A DNA stretch of 50,672 nt from an uncultured Lachnospira sp. (GCA_910587485.1 CAJUKN010000019.1:1-50672), one strand, 5' to 3'; positions 7,161-15,810 are shown, counted from the first letter of the stretch. A program made the numbers and translations. Notes: a model not told the origin generated them from the letters alone.

Positions 7161-7533
7161 AAAAATATATGCACTCTTTGCGTCAATCCAAGCTACCTAT
7201 AAGGAGAGCCAGTCACTAAAAGGGTTTGCGAAAATGAAATACGATAAGGAGCATAAGGACAGCTTATCGAAATACCCTGAATTAAAGGAGTATATGCAGA
7301 GCCTTTTACAGAATGGAGAAAAGATAACGTCGAAACAGTGGAAAGCCGAGATACAGTCTTTACAAGCCAAGTATGACAGTATCGGCAAAGAGCAGACCAA
7401 GATTGCCATAGAATTAGCTTATGAGGAGATAATCAGTTACAACAAAAAGAACCTTGAATGGGAGTTTCAGAACGAGAGTCAACAACAAAATAAACAACAA
7501 AGCAAAACTAAGCGGAGGAAGGAAGAAATTTAA
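7161..7533 (+). pseudogene. C-terminal remnant of a conjugative-element relaxase
   Basis: From about 7161 the frame reads KIYALFASIQATYKESQSLK, GFAKMKYDKEHKDS, KYDSIGKEQTKIAIELAYEE and SYNKKNLEWEFQNES with a basic tail. This matches my memory of the helical C-terminal end of MobA/MobL-type relaxases from Clostridial integrative elements. The nicking domain, which should precede it, is absent. The upstream part of the frame (7045-7160) looks non-coding. It shows that a mobilisable element once inserted here. Confidence 0.65.
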
Positions 7534-8008
7534 TAGAAGTATAAGTGATGATGAATGGCTTGAAATTGGCAAGTGGATTGGTAAATTTCTTGAAAGTAAT
7601 CCGCCATTAGAAGAAAAAAGATTGTTTGGACCACTTAGTTATGCTGAAATGGTTTCAATGATGTGTGATGGAATAATACGTTGGAGAAATTCCATTTGCA
7701 TAAAATGTAAGAAATAAAAAGGAAAGGCAAAATATCATTGTGAAATATATCCAGAACATGAAAAACATACAGGTGTACCAAATGAAATATGGGCGCATGA
7801 AAATGCACAATGTCTATACTTTGAAGAAGCGTCTTAAAAAGACTCTTTTTTTATACCTATTTTTAAGGAAAGGCGATACGATGAAAAAATGCTTGCCTTT
7901 GGCTGGGCAAGTGTTTCAATGTGCATAGATGGAGAATTAATTGAAGATTGGCAAAAGAAGCTTAAACAAAATAATGGAATTGTGTGTGAGTTTGTGGTAA
8001 GATTATGA
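7526..8008 (+). pseudogene. Unknown gene interrupted by two in-frame TAA codons
   Basis: One reading frame runs from the end of the relaxase remnant to TGA at 8006-8008, broken only by TAA at 7715-7717 and TAA at 7835-7837. The three pieces are RSISDDEWLEIGKWIGKFLE..., KGKAKYHCEIYPEHEKHTGV... and KDSFFIPIFKERRYDEKMLA...DWQKKLKQNNGIVCEFVVRL. All look like real protein, about 160 aa in total. The parent family is not recognised. Position among immunity-like genes suggests a toxin or immunity fragment. A weak hairpin and T-run (7831-7852) overlaps the second stop. Confidence 0.55.
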
Positions 8009-8047
8009 TATTGAACAATTCAACAAATCAGTTTTTAAGGGGATACA

Positions 8048-8431
8048 ATGAAAAACAAATCAGTTTTTATTGGGCATTGGTGTTATACAATACCTGATTT
8101 AGTTCCAAAACAAAATGGTGATATTGTTATAATTAAAAAAGTATCTTTTGGACCTTTAGAGGTATATGAATGGGGCATAGACTTTAACAATACTCCATAT
8201 GAGTGGTACGAATGGGTTGAAAATGATTTTTATGAAGATGAGAATTATAGAAGAAATATTACAAGAGAAGAATTGTTTAATCAAATTTTTTCAGTTGTTT
8301 CGCTTTTTAAGGGGAATGGATTATCTGAATTGGTAACTATATATGAGAAAATACTTGATGGGTTAAATTCCATGTTGTCTGAGTCATTTGAAAGAAGGGG
8401 TGAAGTTCATGGAGATAGAAAAAAAGGATAG
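8048..8431 (+). CDS. Unknown 127-aa protein, immunity-like context
   Basis: A soluble acidic, aromatic-rich protein (NKSVFIGHWCYTIPDLVPKQ, VYEWGIDFNNTPYEWYEW) with a helical C-terminal half. No known motif, signal or membrane segment. An AAGGGG site lies upstream of ATG 8048. Its 3' end overlaps the next gene by 23 nt. Size, acidity and context resemble immunity proteins of polymorphic toxin systems, but this is inference. Confidence 0.6.
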   Translation: MKNKSVFIGHWCYTIPDLVPKQNGDIVIIKKVSFGPLEVYEWGIDFNNTPYEWYEWVENDFYEDENYRRNITREELFNQIFSVVSLFKGNGLSELVTIYEKILDGLNSMLSESFERRGEVHGDRKKG

Positions 8432-8798
8432 TTTTCCTGCCGAAGACGGACATATAGAAAGTATATTGATAGGAGTTGACCAAGTAAAAGTATCCTTTCA
8501 AACGTGGGATTCAAGAAAATTAATATTTATTTTCGATAATGTAGATATAATAATATCGTCACATTCGGTATATGGCGATATAAGTGGATTTAAAGTTATT
8601 TCTGGTGAAAACAAATTTAAAAAATATATTTTCTATAGCGAATGGTATGATGAAAATGGAGAGGATAAGGAAGTTTTGTCAATTGAAGCTGAAAAAATGG
8701 CAATATTTCAAGTAGGTACAGGGGCAGAAATAAATTCAGCAATATTTGATGTTGGATATGAATATGTGGGTGAACAAAAATATCCATATTATGAATAA
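8409..8798 (+). CDS. Unknown 129-aa protein, immunity-like context
   Basis: A soluble, beta-rich acidic protein (ESILIGVDQVKVSFQTWDSR, FIFDNVDIIISSHSVYGD) ending in GYEYVGEQKYPYYE. ATG 8409 is chosen over the upstream frame start (8388) because AAGGGGTG lies 7-8 nt before it. It overlaps the preceding gene and is probably translated with it. No family is recognised. A decayed transposase begins just downstream on the other strand. Confidence 0.6.
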   Translation: MEIEKKDSFPAEDGHIESILIGVDQVKVSFQTWDSRKLIFIFDNVDIIISSHSVYGDISGFKVISGENKFKKYIFYSEWYDENGEDKEVLSIEAEKMAIFQVGTGAEINSAIFDVGYEYVGEQKYPYYE

Positions 8799-8821
8799 CA
8801 ATCCCGATTTTTTGACTCTAT

Positions 8822-9200
8822 TTACAGCATCAAGGCAGAAAGAGAATATAAAAATCCTTCTTCCTGCACATGAATGTAAGTAATGTCTGTACACCATTTT
8901 TGATTGATGGTCTTCGTTCCAAAATCACGCTTTAGGATATTCACCTTACCATCTGGAATGGTGCCATGATTGGCATGGTGTTTGTATTTCTTTACTACAA
9001 CACAGCATAGCCCCAGTTCTGCCATATGCCTCTGTACCCACTTGACTATTTCATTTTCCGATATTCTGATAGGGGAAAGCTGCTTTACCCAGACACTAAT
9101 AGTACTCCGATTTACGCCATATTCACGCTCCAGTTGTGGATATGAGGTTCCTTGGCATTGTAGCATATGCAATTTTTATTTGCGATATTCTTTATAAAAA
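8822..9200 (-). pseudogene. IS3-family transposase remnant with internal deletion
   Basis: The frame joins an OrfA-like HTH (SYPQLEREYGVNRSTISVWV) directly to a piece of the OrfB DDE transposase (HHANHGTIPDGKVNILKRDF, then TINQKWCTDITYIHV). The leading part of OrfB and everything after the first catalytic Asp region are missing. Both parts are typical of IS150-like IS3 elements. The product cannot be active. Confidence 0.8.
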
Positions 9201-9276
9201 CTTTACCAGAAAATGTTACTGAATCGAGAATATCAAATGCAATCACAATCATCTTATTTTCCTGACTTTTTGATAA

Positions 9277-10056
9277 TTAACGCGGTTTGCATGTTTTACA
9301 TGCAGAATATCCCATAGAAATTACATCATCGTAAGTTCCACTATATTCACTATAATTACTCTTTTTCATTCTTTTTACAGCAGAACAGCTTTTTTTATGA
9401 AATTTCTTAGTCGAAGTATTTAAAACATATGTAGAAATATTAGCAGATTTAGTAACAGAAATATGTGATTCTGTTTCTTCAGAAGGATTTTCTTCATTTT
9501 TATCAGTGATATCTTCTTGTTGTGTTTCTGTTTGTTGTGTTTCTGTTTCAAGGTAGTTAGTAGCAGTTTCATTTATGTTATTATTATCTAATTCTTCTAA
9601 TGAATTACCTTGAGACATTTCTGTTGATTGTTGTTCGTTATTTGTAGCTAAAGAGTTTTCTGGTTTTATATTATTGTGTGAATTAAATAATAAGAAAAAG
9701 AACCATATCATTGCAGTACTTGTGATAATAATTTTCTTTTTTATTGTAAAATTCTTTTTTTCAATCCACATAATAAGAATACCTATAGGAGGAAAGGTAA
9801 AAAGAAAAAAATACATGATAATGGATAACAGTATATCACTTTTTCGAGATTTATTTATAATACAGAATGAATTGTTGACAGGTTTTTTATATAATAACCT
9901 AACAATTACTATATATGGAATTGTAACAAATGGAATGATGAAAATCCAATCCTTAAGTTGATAATGTGAAAAATTGCCTGAAACACCAATTGCACAAAAT
10001 ATAGTCCAAAGTATAGCAAAAATTATTGTATAAATTTTTAGTTTTTTATTCTTCAA
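9277..10056 (-). CDS. Multi-pass membrane protein with Cys-containing C-terminal domain
   Basis: This 259-aa protein has about four membrane segments in residues 7-125, then a Glu/Thr/Gln/Asn-rich linker (about 130-205). The C-terminal domain has STYVLNTSTKKFHKKSCSAV and ends GYSACKTCKPR. That domain (HxxxC...CxxC) is a small metal-binding module often found at the end of Firmicute membrane or secreted proteins and nucleases. ATG 10056 has a GGAG site upstream. Function unknown; the domain is probably outside the cell. Confidence 0.65.
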   Translation of the reverse strand: MKNKKLKIYTIIFAILWTIFCAIGVSGNFSHYQLKDWIFIIPFVTIPYIVIVRLLYKKPVNNSFCIINKSRKSDILLSIIMYFFLFTFPPIGILIMWIEKKNFTIKKKIIITSTAMIWFFFLLFNSHNNIKPENSLATNNEQQSTEMSQGNSLEELDNNNINETATNYLETETQQTETQQEDITDKNEENPSEETESHISVTKSANISTYVLNTSTKKFHKKSCSAVKRMKKSNYSEYSGTYDDVISMGYSACKTCKPR

Positions 10057-10098
10057 AATGCTAATCTCCTTTTTTATCTTATTGAACAGTAATTTGAA

Positions 10099-10118
10099 TT
10101 TACTCTATCACTCCCTAA
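10099..10118. repeat. 20-bp direct repeat, partner at 227-246
   Basis: TTTACTCTATCACTCCCTAA here and TTTACTCCATCACTCCCTAA at 227-246 differ at one base. They lie 9.87 kb apart and bracket the gene-bearing part of the accessory island. They could be insertion-site repeats or a common leader motif. Confidence 0.5.
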
Positions 10119-10230
10119 CCATTTAAGGAAGCTTGGTTTTTGCATATTTGTTTTCTCTATGCAACCCAATATATCCAATTGTTAATATACTAATTATTAT
10201 ACTTAGTATAACAGAGATTTAGGAAAATTA

Positions 10231-10284
10231 CAAGAAGGATGCAATTCATCTCCCCTCCACTTTAGAAGCGAGACTTCTTGCTAC
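10231..10284. repeat. IS200/IS605-like right-end remnant
   Basis: CAAGAAG (10231-10237) and CTTCTTG (10274-10280) are perfect inverted arms around ATTCATCTCCCCTCC and GCGAGA. The ATTCATCTCCC...GAGACTTCTTG arrangement is reminiscent of IS200/IS605 right ends. No tnpA/tnpB gene is near, so at best this is a remnant. Confidence 0.4.
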
Positions 10285-10416
10285 AAAAGATAAAATAAAT
10301 GGTAAGTAAATTAGTTTGTAACAATGGTTATAAGCTAATTTACATGCTATTTTTTAATTTTGAGTTTATTTAAACGAATTTTGTTTGTAATTGACTATAA
10401 ATTTATATCAACTTTA

Positions 10417-10425
10417 TGATATAAT
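10417..10425 (+). promoter_or_regulatory. Extended -10 promoter for the binding-protein/kinase operon
   Basis: TGATATAAT is a full extended -10 (TG-N-TATAAT). The TTGACT at 10391-10396 is too far (23 nt) to be a normal -35. It implies a leader of about 140 nt before the ATG at 10575. Confidence 0.5.
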
Positions 10426-10574
10426 ATTAAAAATTATGTTGAAGATGTGTGAAAAAATAAAGCGAACCAGCACAAATAAGCACATTGGAGCATATAAAGT
10501 GAACGTGTTTGCGTAAGTCTTAAACAAACATAAATAATAAAAAAGCACAAATTAAGAAAGGAGAGGGTATAGTC

Positions 10575-11744
10575 ATGCTTAAAAAAATGTTTAAAAATAA
10601 GACAGAAAAAAAGAAATTAAAAACTAAAAAATTTATTTTTATGGTATATATCATTGCTTTTTGTATATGGAGTTTTGGGGTGACAGGTTGTGACAATAAG
10701 GTAGATAATCAAACTTTACGGGAGTTAGATAAGTCGAATTTGGAGGCTCCAAGTGATGAAAGTAATAAAAATAGTGAAGATATTGCACATGCAGTTGATT
10801 TTAACCATGAGTTAGATGGATATAAACCTTTAAAGAAAAAATATAATTTTTATTTTACATATAAAACAGTTCATCCTTGGTGGGATGCAGTTGCACTTGG
10901 TATAGAGGATGCTGCAAAACAATATGAAGAAAAAGGAATTATTATAGATTATGAATATCTTGCTCCAAATGCAGCCTCTGCTGAGAATCAAATTAAACGT
11001 CTGTCTGCTGCCTCCTTACAAGGCTTTGATGTTATAGGAGTAGATGTGGCAGATGTTGATGTTGTTACGCCTGTGATTAATGAATTAATAGAAGATGGGC
11101 AAAAAGTAATGACCTTTTCAAGCTCCGATGCGGCAAAGGAAGATGGGTGCAACCGAATTGCATATGTGGGTAATACGCATAATTATGAAGATGGTGTTGA
11201 GCTTACAGAGGCTTTGTGTAAAAAGCTTGGATATTCTGGAAAGATTGTTGTCTTAGTGGGAACAAAGGGCGCTCCTTGCCATGAGGATAGGGCGCTTGGC
11301 GTACAACATGTAATTGCAAAGTATCCTAATATGGAAATTATAGAAATGGCATATGATGAGGATATTGTGGAGAAGGCTTACGATTTTACAAAGGAATTTT
11401 TGGCGCGGTATAAAGATATTGCAGGAATTGTTTGCTGCAACATGAGTAATCCAGTTGGTGCTGCTAGAGCAGTTCTTGAAGCAGAGAAAGAAGATGAAAT
11501 TGTAATTGTTGGAATGGACCACGACCAAGAGGCATTACAGTATCTTAGAGATGGCATTATTTATGCTTTAGGAGTTCAGGATTGTTATTCTATTGGTTTT
11601 GATACAGTTCAAGTAGCGATTAAGATTGCAGATGGACTTTTGCCAGGTGAAGCTTATCCTGAAAAAACAGAAGAAACAACAACGATTATTTACCAAGATG
11701 GTGCCAAAGAGATGCTTCGGACACTATATGGTGAGATGGATTAA
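10575..11744 (+). CDS. Sugar-type substrate-binding lipoprotein (type 1 periplasmic fold)
   Basis: This 389-aa protein has a basic N-terminus, hydrophobic helix and lipobox (VTGC, Cys about residue 36), so it is membrane-anchored outside the cell. The mature part has the Peripla_BP_4/RbsB-like fold: FYFTYKTVHPWWDAVALGIE, DVIGVDVADVDVVTPVINEL, GKIVVLVGTKGAP and VIVGMDHDQEALQYL. No ABC permease genes are adjacent. Instead the histidine kinase gene starts 18 nt downstream, so it probably delivers a bound sugar signal to that kinase. An AAGGAGAGGG site precedes the ATG. The ligand cannot be named. Confidence 0.85.
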   Translation: MLKKMFKNKTEKKKLKTKKFIFMVYIIAFCIWSFGVTGCDNKVDNQTLRELDKSNLEAPSDESNKNSEDIAHAVDFNHELDGYKPLKKKYNFYFTYKTVHPWWDAVALGIEDAAKQYEEKGIIIDYEYLAPNAASAENQIKRLSAASLQGFDVIGVDVADVDVVTPVINELIEDGQKVMTFSSSDAAKEDGCNRIAYVGNTHNYEDGVELTEALCKKLGYSGKIVVLVGTKGAPCHEDRALGVQHVIAKYPNMEIIEMAYDEDIVEKAYDFTKEFLARYKDIAGIVCCNMSNPVGAARAVLEAEKEDEIVIVGMDHDQEALQYLRDGIIYALGVQDCYSIGFDTVQVAIKIADGLLPGEAYPEKTEETTTIIYQDGAKEMLRTLYGEMD

Positions 11745-11762
11745 GAATGGTGGTAACAGAAA

Positions 11763-14700
11763 ATGAATCAATCACAGCAAAATAATATAAATAAAAAACA
11801 AAAAAAGCAGACGATTACTTATGGTATAGTAGGCGGAAGCATAATTGCAGCGATTCTTCTCATTACAACAATCTGGGTGTCAAACAATGCAAGAGTTAGT
11901 ACCAATCAAGCAGTAAATAAAGTTAGTGAATTTTATTTAGAGGAGTTGGCTGGACGACGGGCTCAAGTAGTTTCTGAAGAATTAAAAAATAATTTTGCCT
12001 ACATAAATAATGCACTTGAGGTATTAGAAGATTCAGATTTACAATCTCAAGAAACATTGCGTACATTTCTTGGAAAAGTTAAAAGACTGTATGGTGTGGA
12101 TAAGTTTGCACTTATTGATGAAAATGGCATTGTTTATACAGAACATAGTACAACGTCAGGGCTTAGCCAATATAATTTTCTTTCTGAAGAGTTAACAGAG
12201 CCTATAGTTAGAGTAGCTAATCTTTATGGCGTCCAGAAACAAGTGATTCTTGCTGTTCCAGTAAAAAATATTGCATTTCAAGACTCACAGATAAAAATAT
12301 GTTTTATTCAAATTAGTATTGATAAAATGTTAAGTTCCCTAACTTTACAGACAAATTATAATGAAACATATTGTAGTATATATCATCGCAATGGTGAGGA
12401 TTTAGCAGGTGGCGATTTTGGGAATTTTAAAGCAGGAAACAATCTTCTTTTATCACTTATGGAGGCTAATATTGATAATGAATTTAGTTATGAACAGGTG
12501 GAAAATGATTTTATAAATGGTAAATTAGGACAGATATCATTCAATTATCATGGTTCACATCAGACTCTTTGTTATATTCCAATAGAAAATACAAATTGGA
12601 TGTTGACTATTTTAATTCGAGATAATGTTATTAGCGACCATATTAGTTCTATTAGTTCTGATATGATGTATCGAGGTGTTATTCAGATTGCTATTATAGT
12701 ACTTGTGATAATTATCGTATTTTTAGCATTAATTCATCAGTCTAAAAATCATTCAAAAATTCTTTTAGAACAAGCAAAGTCAGATGGAGATAAGATAAGA
12801 GCTGCTTTGGCACAAATTGAGAGAGAGCAGGCAGCAATGGAAAATATACATACAGCAATGGGGTCAGGGCTTTGGAGTATGGAATTTGATGAAAAAGCGC
12901 AGATGCTGTCTTGTACATGGTCAGATGCCTTCCGAGAAATGGTAGGATATAAGAATGAAGAGGATTTTCCAAACAAGCTGGAATCTTGGTTTGACTTATT
13001 ACATGAAGAAGATAAAGCTGGAGTTGCAAAAGAATATTGGGATACAGTAAGAGATTATACGGGAGAGAAAACGTATGATGTAGAATATCGTCTTCTTACA
13101 AAACATGCTGGTTGGAGATGGTTTCATGCGGCTGGCAGATTGTCCAGACGTGAAGATGGTTCACCAATTACCTTTGTTGGACTTTTTGTTGATATAGATG
13201 ATGAGAAAAAAATGGAAGAACAATTAGAAAAACATAAGTTGGACCTTGAGGATGCACTTGCAGCAGCACAACATGCCAATCGAGCAAAAACGACCTTTCT
13301 TAATAATATGTCCCATGATATTAGAACGCCTATGAATGCCATTATAGGATTTACATCACTTGCAGCAGCACATATTGATAATATAGAGCAAGTTCAAGAC
13401 TATCTTTCAAAAATTACTACATCAAGTAATCATTTGCTTAGCTTAATTAATGATGTCTTAGATATGAGCCGTATTGAGAGTGGAAAAGTAAAGATTGAGG
13501 AAAAAGAAACTTCACTTCCAGAGGTTATGCACGACTTAAAGACCATTGTGCAAGCAGATATTACTTCAAAACAATTAGAATTTTATATTGATACAGCAGA
13601 TGTGGTAAATGAACATGTTTTATGTGATAAACTTCGATTGAATCAGGTTTTATTGAATCTTTTAAGTAATGCAATGAAGTTTACAAAGCCCGGTGGTATT
13701 GTGGGTGTACGTATCTTACAAAAAGGAAACGCACCTGAGGGTTGGGCTTCTTATGAATTTCAGGTAAAAGACACTGGAATTGGAATGAGCAAAGAATTTT
13801 TAGAGCATGTTTTTGAACCATTTGAGCGAGAACGAACAAGTACAGTTAGCGGAATACAAGGTACAGGACTTGGAATGGCAATTACCAAGAATATTGTGGA
13901 TATGATGGATGGTAAGATTTCTGTTGTCAGCGAAGAGGGAAAGGGAACGACCTTTACTGTATCGTTACAGTTTAGGACTTGTTCGGGTCCAGTTATACAA
14001 GAAGTTGTCCCACAGTTAAAGGGGCTTAGAGCGCTTGTTGCAGATGATGATTTTAATACTTGTTCTAGCGTTACTCAAATGCTTTCTGTTATTGGAATGC
14101 GACCAGACTGGACGACTTCAGGCAAAGAAGCCATACTTCGTGTCAAACTTGCAGAGGAGCAAAATGATGAGTATGCAGCATATATTATAGATTGGTTGAT
14201 GCCAGATATGAATGGTATTGAGGTTGTCAGACGTATTCGTGGAATTATTGGAGAAGATAAACCAATTATTATATTGACTGCCTATGATTGGGCGGATATT
14301 GAAGAGGAAGCAAGGAATGCAGGCGTTACAGCCTTTTGTTCAAAGCCAATTTTCTTGTCTGAACTTCGAGAAATTTTGGAATCACCATTTGTTATTCAAA
14401 GTACAAAAACGGAGATTTTAGAAGAAAATGTTTCCTTTGAGGGAAAGAAAATTCTTCTCGTTGAGGATAATGAAATTAATCAAGAAATTGCTATAGAAAT
14501 TTTGCAGGAAGCAGGATTTATTATGGATGTAGCTGATGATGGCTCTAGTGCAGTAGAGAAGATAAAAACAGCAAAAGCAGGGCAGTATGATTTGATTTTA
14601 ATGGCTATTCAGATGCCAATTATGGATGGTTATGAGGCTACAAGGCAAATAAGGGCATTGGATAATTCTGCATTTACCAATATTCCTATTATTGCGATGA

Positions 14701-14819
14701 CTGCTAATGCTTTTGATGAGGATAGAAAGGCAGCATTTGCAGCAGGTATGAATGGACATATAGCAAAACCTATCAATATACCAAAATTGATGGAATTGTT
14801 GAGAGAGATATTGAAATAA
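11763..14819 (+). CDS. Hybrid sensor histidine kinase with two receivers, second lacking its Asp
   Basis: This 1018-aa protein runs: TM1 (about 19-39), extracellular dCACHE-like sensor (45-300), TM2 (304-325), PAS (about 362-480), HisKA (NNMSHDIRTPMNA, His518), HATPase (LLSNAMKFTKPGG, DTGIGM, GTGLGM), receiver 1 (about 755-872, acceptor Asp810 in YIIDWLMPDMNG, Lys861) and receiver 2 (about 895-1015). In receiver 2 the motif is LILMAIQMPIMDGYE: codon GCT at 14604-14606 gives Ala948 where this family has Asp. The other receiver residues (EDN, Thr980, Lys1002) are kept. With the upstream lipoprotein it should sense an extracellular sugar. No DNA-binding response regulator lies next to it, so the output is unknown. 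Confidence 0.9.
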   Translation: MNQSQQNNINKKQKKQTITYGIVGGSIIAAILLITTIWVSNNARVSTNQAVNKVSEFYLEELAGRRAQVVSEELKNNFAYINNALEVLEDSDLQSQETLRTFLGKVKRLYGVDKFALIDENGIVYTEHSTTSGLSQYNFLSEELTEPIVRVANLYGVQKQVILAVPVKNIAFQDSQIKICFIQISIDKMLSSLTLQTNYNETYCSIYHRNGEDLAGGDFGNFKAGNNLLLSLMEANIDNEFSYEQVENDFINGKLGQISFNYHGSHQTLCYIPIENTNWMLTILIRDNVISDHISSISSDMMYRGVIQIAIIVLVIIIVFLALIHQSKNHSKILLEQAKSDGDKIRAALAQIEREQAAMENIHTAMGSGLWSMEFDEKAQMLSCTWSDAFREMVGYKNEEDFPNKLESWFDLLHEEDKAGVAKEYWDTVRDYTGEKTYDVEYRLLTKHAGWRWFHAAGRLSRREDGSPITFVGLFVDIDDEKKMEEQLEKHKLDLEDALAAAQHANRAKTTFLNNMSHDIRTPMNAIIGFTSLAAAHIDNIEQVQDYLSKITTSSNHLLSLINDVLDMSRIESGKVKIEEKETSLPEVMHDLKTIVQADITSKQLEFYIDTADVVNEHVLCDKLRLNQVLLNLLSNAMKFTKPGGIVGVRILQKGNAPEGWASYEFQVKDTGIGMSKEFLEHVFEPFERERTSTVSGIQGTGLGMAITKNIVDMMDGKISVVSEEGKGTTFTVSLQFRTCSGPVIQEVVPQLKGLRALVADDDFNTCSSVTQMLSVIGMRPDWTTSGKEAILRVKLAEEQNDEYAAYIIDWLMPDMNGIEVVRRIRGIIGEDKPIIILTAYDWADIEEEARNAGVTAFCSKPIFLSELREILESPFVIQSTKTEILEENVSFEGKKILLVEDNEINQEIAIEILQEAGFIMDVADDGSSAVEKIKTAKAGQYDLILMAIQMPIMDGYEATRQIRALDNSAFTNIPIIAMTANAFDEDRKAAFAAGMNGHIAKPINIPKLMELLREILK

Positions 14820-14920
14820 AATAGTTATATAGAATTGCTTAATTGAGGAATGTTGCATTAAGGAAATTAGATACAACATATTGTTAAGTTGATTTGGAAG
14901 GCAGTGTAATATTTTATTCA

Positions 14921-15047
14921 TTATACAGTCAAAGCAGATATTCGCAATCCGCTGTGCCGCTTGCTCTAACCATCTAGCTACTATCGCAACACAAGTCCCC
15001 CATTTATGCCTTTGTGGCATTGAAATGGGGGACTTCCTTGATAAGGT
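14921..15047. repeat. Structured repeat element, copy A (inverted relative to 47889-48014)
   Basis: A segment of about 125 nt. The strong hairpin is AAGTCCCCCATTT (14993-15005) with AAATGGGGGACTT (15023-15035), capped by ATGCC/GGCAT. It is preceded by a conserved block with ATATTCGCAAT and AACCATCTAGCT. A second copy, very roughly 80% identical, lies in opposite orientation at 47889-48014. On the minus strand it also shows GCGGAT-N7-ATCTGC as a second hairpin. It could be a solo IS200/IS605-type end or RNA scaffold, or a small structured RNA. No transposase is attached. Confidence 0.6.
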
Positions 15048-15124
15048 TAAACTTAAAGTAGCCTTAGCATTTAATTTAGTGATGATTTATTTTGATAATT
15101 GTTATATCAAATATTTTCTTTCTG

Positions 15125-15404
15125 TCAGAAATTGTCTACTGAACCATAATACTCTGAATAGTTGGCACTTAAAATAACCATGCCTCCATTATCAAGTTTT
15201 ACAAATATCAGGTCAGGATTACCTGAAACGCCATATAATTTGCCGTCCACTTTGCCATAACCCAAAGCCAAGCAGAGTAACAAGACAAATACAACACAAA
15301 GCTGTGGCTGTATAGGTAATTATTGTTTTTTTACGCTTATATGCAGTTTCGTATTCATCAATACGACGAATAACATCATTTGCCATTTCTTTATAATTCT
15401 TCAT
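15125..15404 (-). pseudogene. Anti-sigma-factor-like gene, frameshifted and shortened
   Basis: The first frame reads MKNYKEMANDVIRRIDEYET, a basic stretch and one membrane helix (LCCICLVTLLGFGLW), then goes out of frame. The true C-terminus continues in another frame: VDGKLYGVSGNPDLIFVKLD...SANYSEYYGSVDNF, ending at TGA (15125-15127). This is the layout of the small membrane anti-sigma partners found after ECF sigma genes in Lachnospiraceae, probably with an internal deletion at the shift. Its ATG overlaps the sigma remnant stop (ATGA). Confidence 0.65.
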
Positions 15405-15810
15405 AGATAATCGAGTTGTGATTTTAGGGCGTTATGGGCGCGATAAACCAAAGTTTCAATATTGTGTACACTCTTTTTCATCACAATAGCCGCTTCCTTG
15501 TTACTTAAACCTTCAAAATAAATAAGCCATAATATTTGTTGATATTCCAATTTTAGTTTGCGCAAAGATTGATGAATAATGATTTTTCGTTCTTCCTGTA
15601 TATAGGATAATTCAAGGCTCTTTTCTTCGCTGATAAGCTCTGCATATTCATCAATAGAAATTTCAGTAGTTTTGAGTTATGTCTTAAATAATCAATTGCT
15701 TTATTCCGACCAATTGTGTAAAGCCAAGTTTTAAATGAACCTTTCTCCTTTCTGAAAGAAGTTTTTTGTTCTTTCACTTATTACACGAAAAATAGGCTAA
15801 AAACCTCATA
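15401..15810 (-). pseudogene. ECF sigma factor remnant, truncated and frameshifted
   Basis: On the minus strand the sigma region 2 end is visible (RKEKGSFKTWLYTIGRNKAI, DYLRHNSK). After a frameshift near 15680 comes sigma region 4 (SLRKLKLEYQQILWLIYFEG, LSNKEAAIVMKKSVHN). Upstream of GTG 15777 there are two stop codons in frame and the rest of region 2 is missing. The regulator is therefore dead, together with its partner at 15125-15404. Confidence 0.75.

Noticed and set aside
3488..7837. Possible reassignment of TAA to a sense codon in the island
   Set aside because: TAA is the normal stop of many intact genes throughout the window. Three interrupted frames in a decaying region are better explained as nonsense mutations.
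7740..7928. 62-aa frame starting at GTG 7740
   Set aside because: Runs out of frame across the broken gene at 7526-8008; composition is basic and random-looking. Considered a shadow.
10391..10425. TTGACT/TATAAT pair as a standard promoter
   Set aside because: The spacer is 23 nt, too long. Only the extended -10 was kept.
14598..15020. 140-aa minus-strand frame across the kinase 3' end and repeat A
   Set aside because: It overlaps the kinase coding strand and a structured repeat. The product has no protein-like composition. A comparable short frame in repeat B is only weakly similar.
14921..15047. tRNA gene on the minus strand
   Set aside because: The minus strand has a D-arm-like stretch (TAGCTAGATGGTTAGAGC) and a hairpin with a TGCGAAT loop. 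There is no acceptor stem, no proper anticodon arm, and the D-stem has a mismatch, so I do not call a tRNA.
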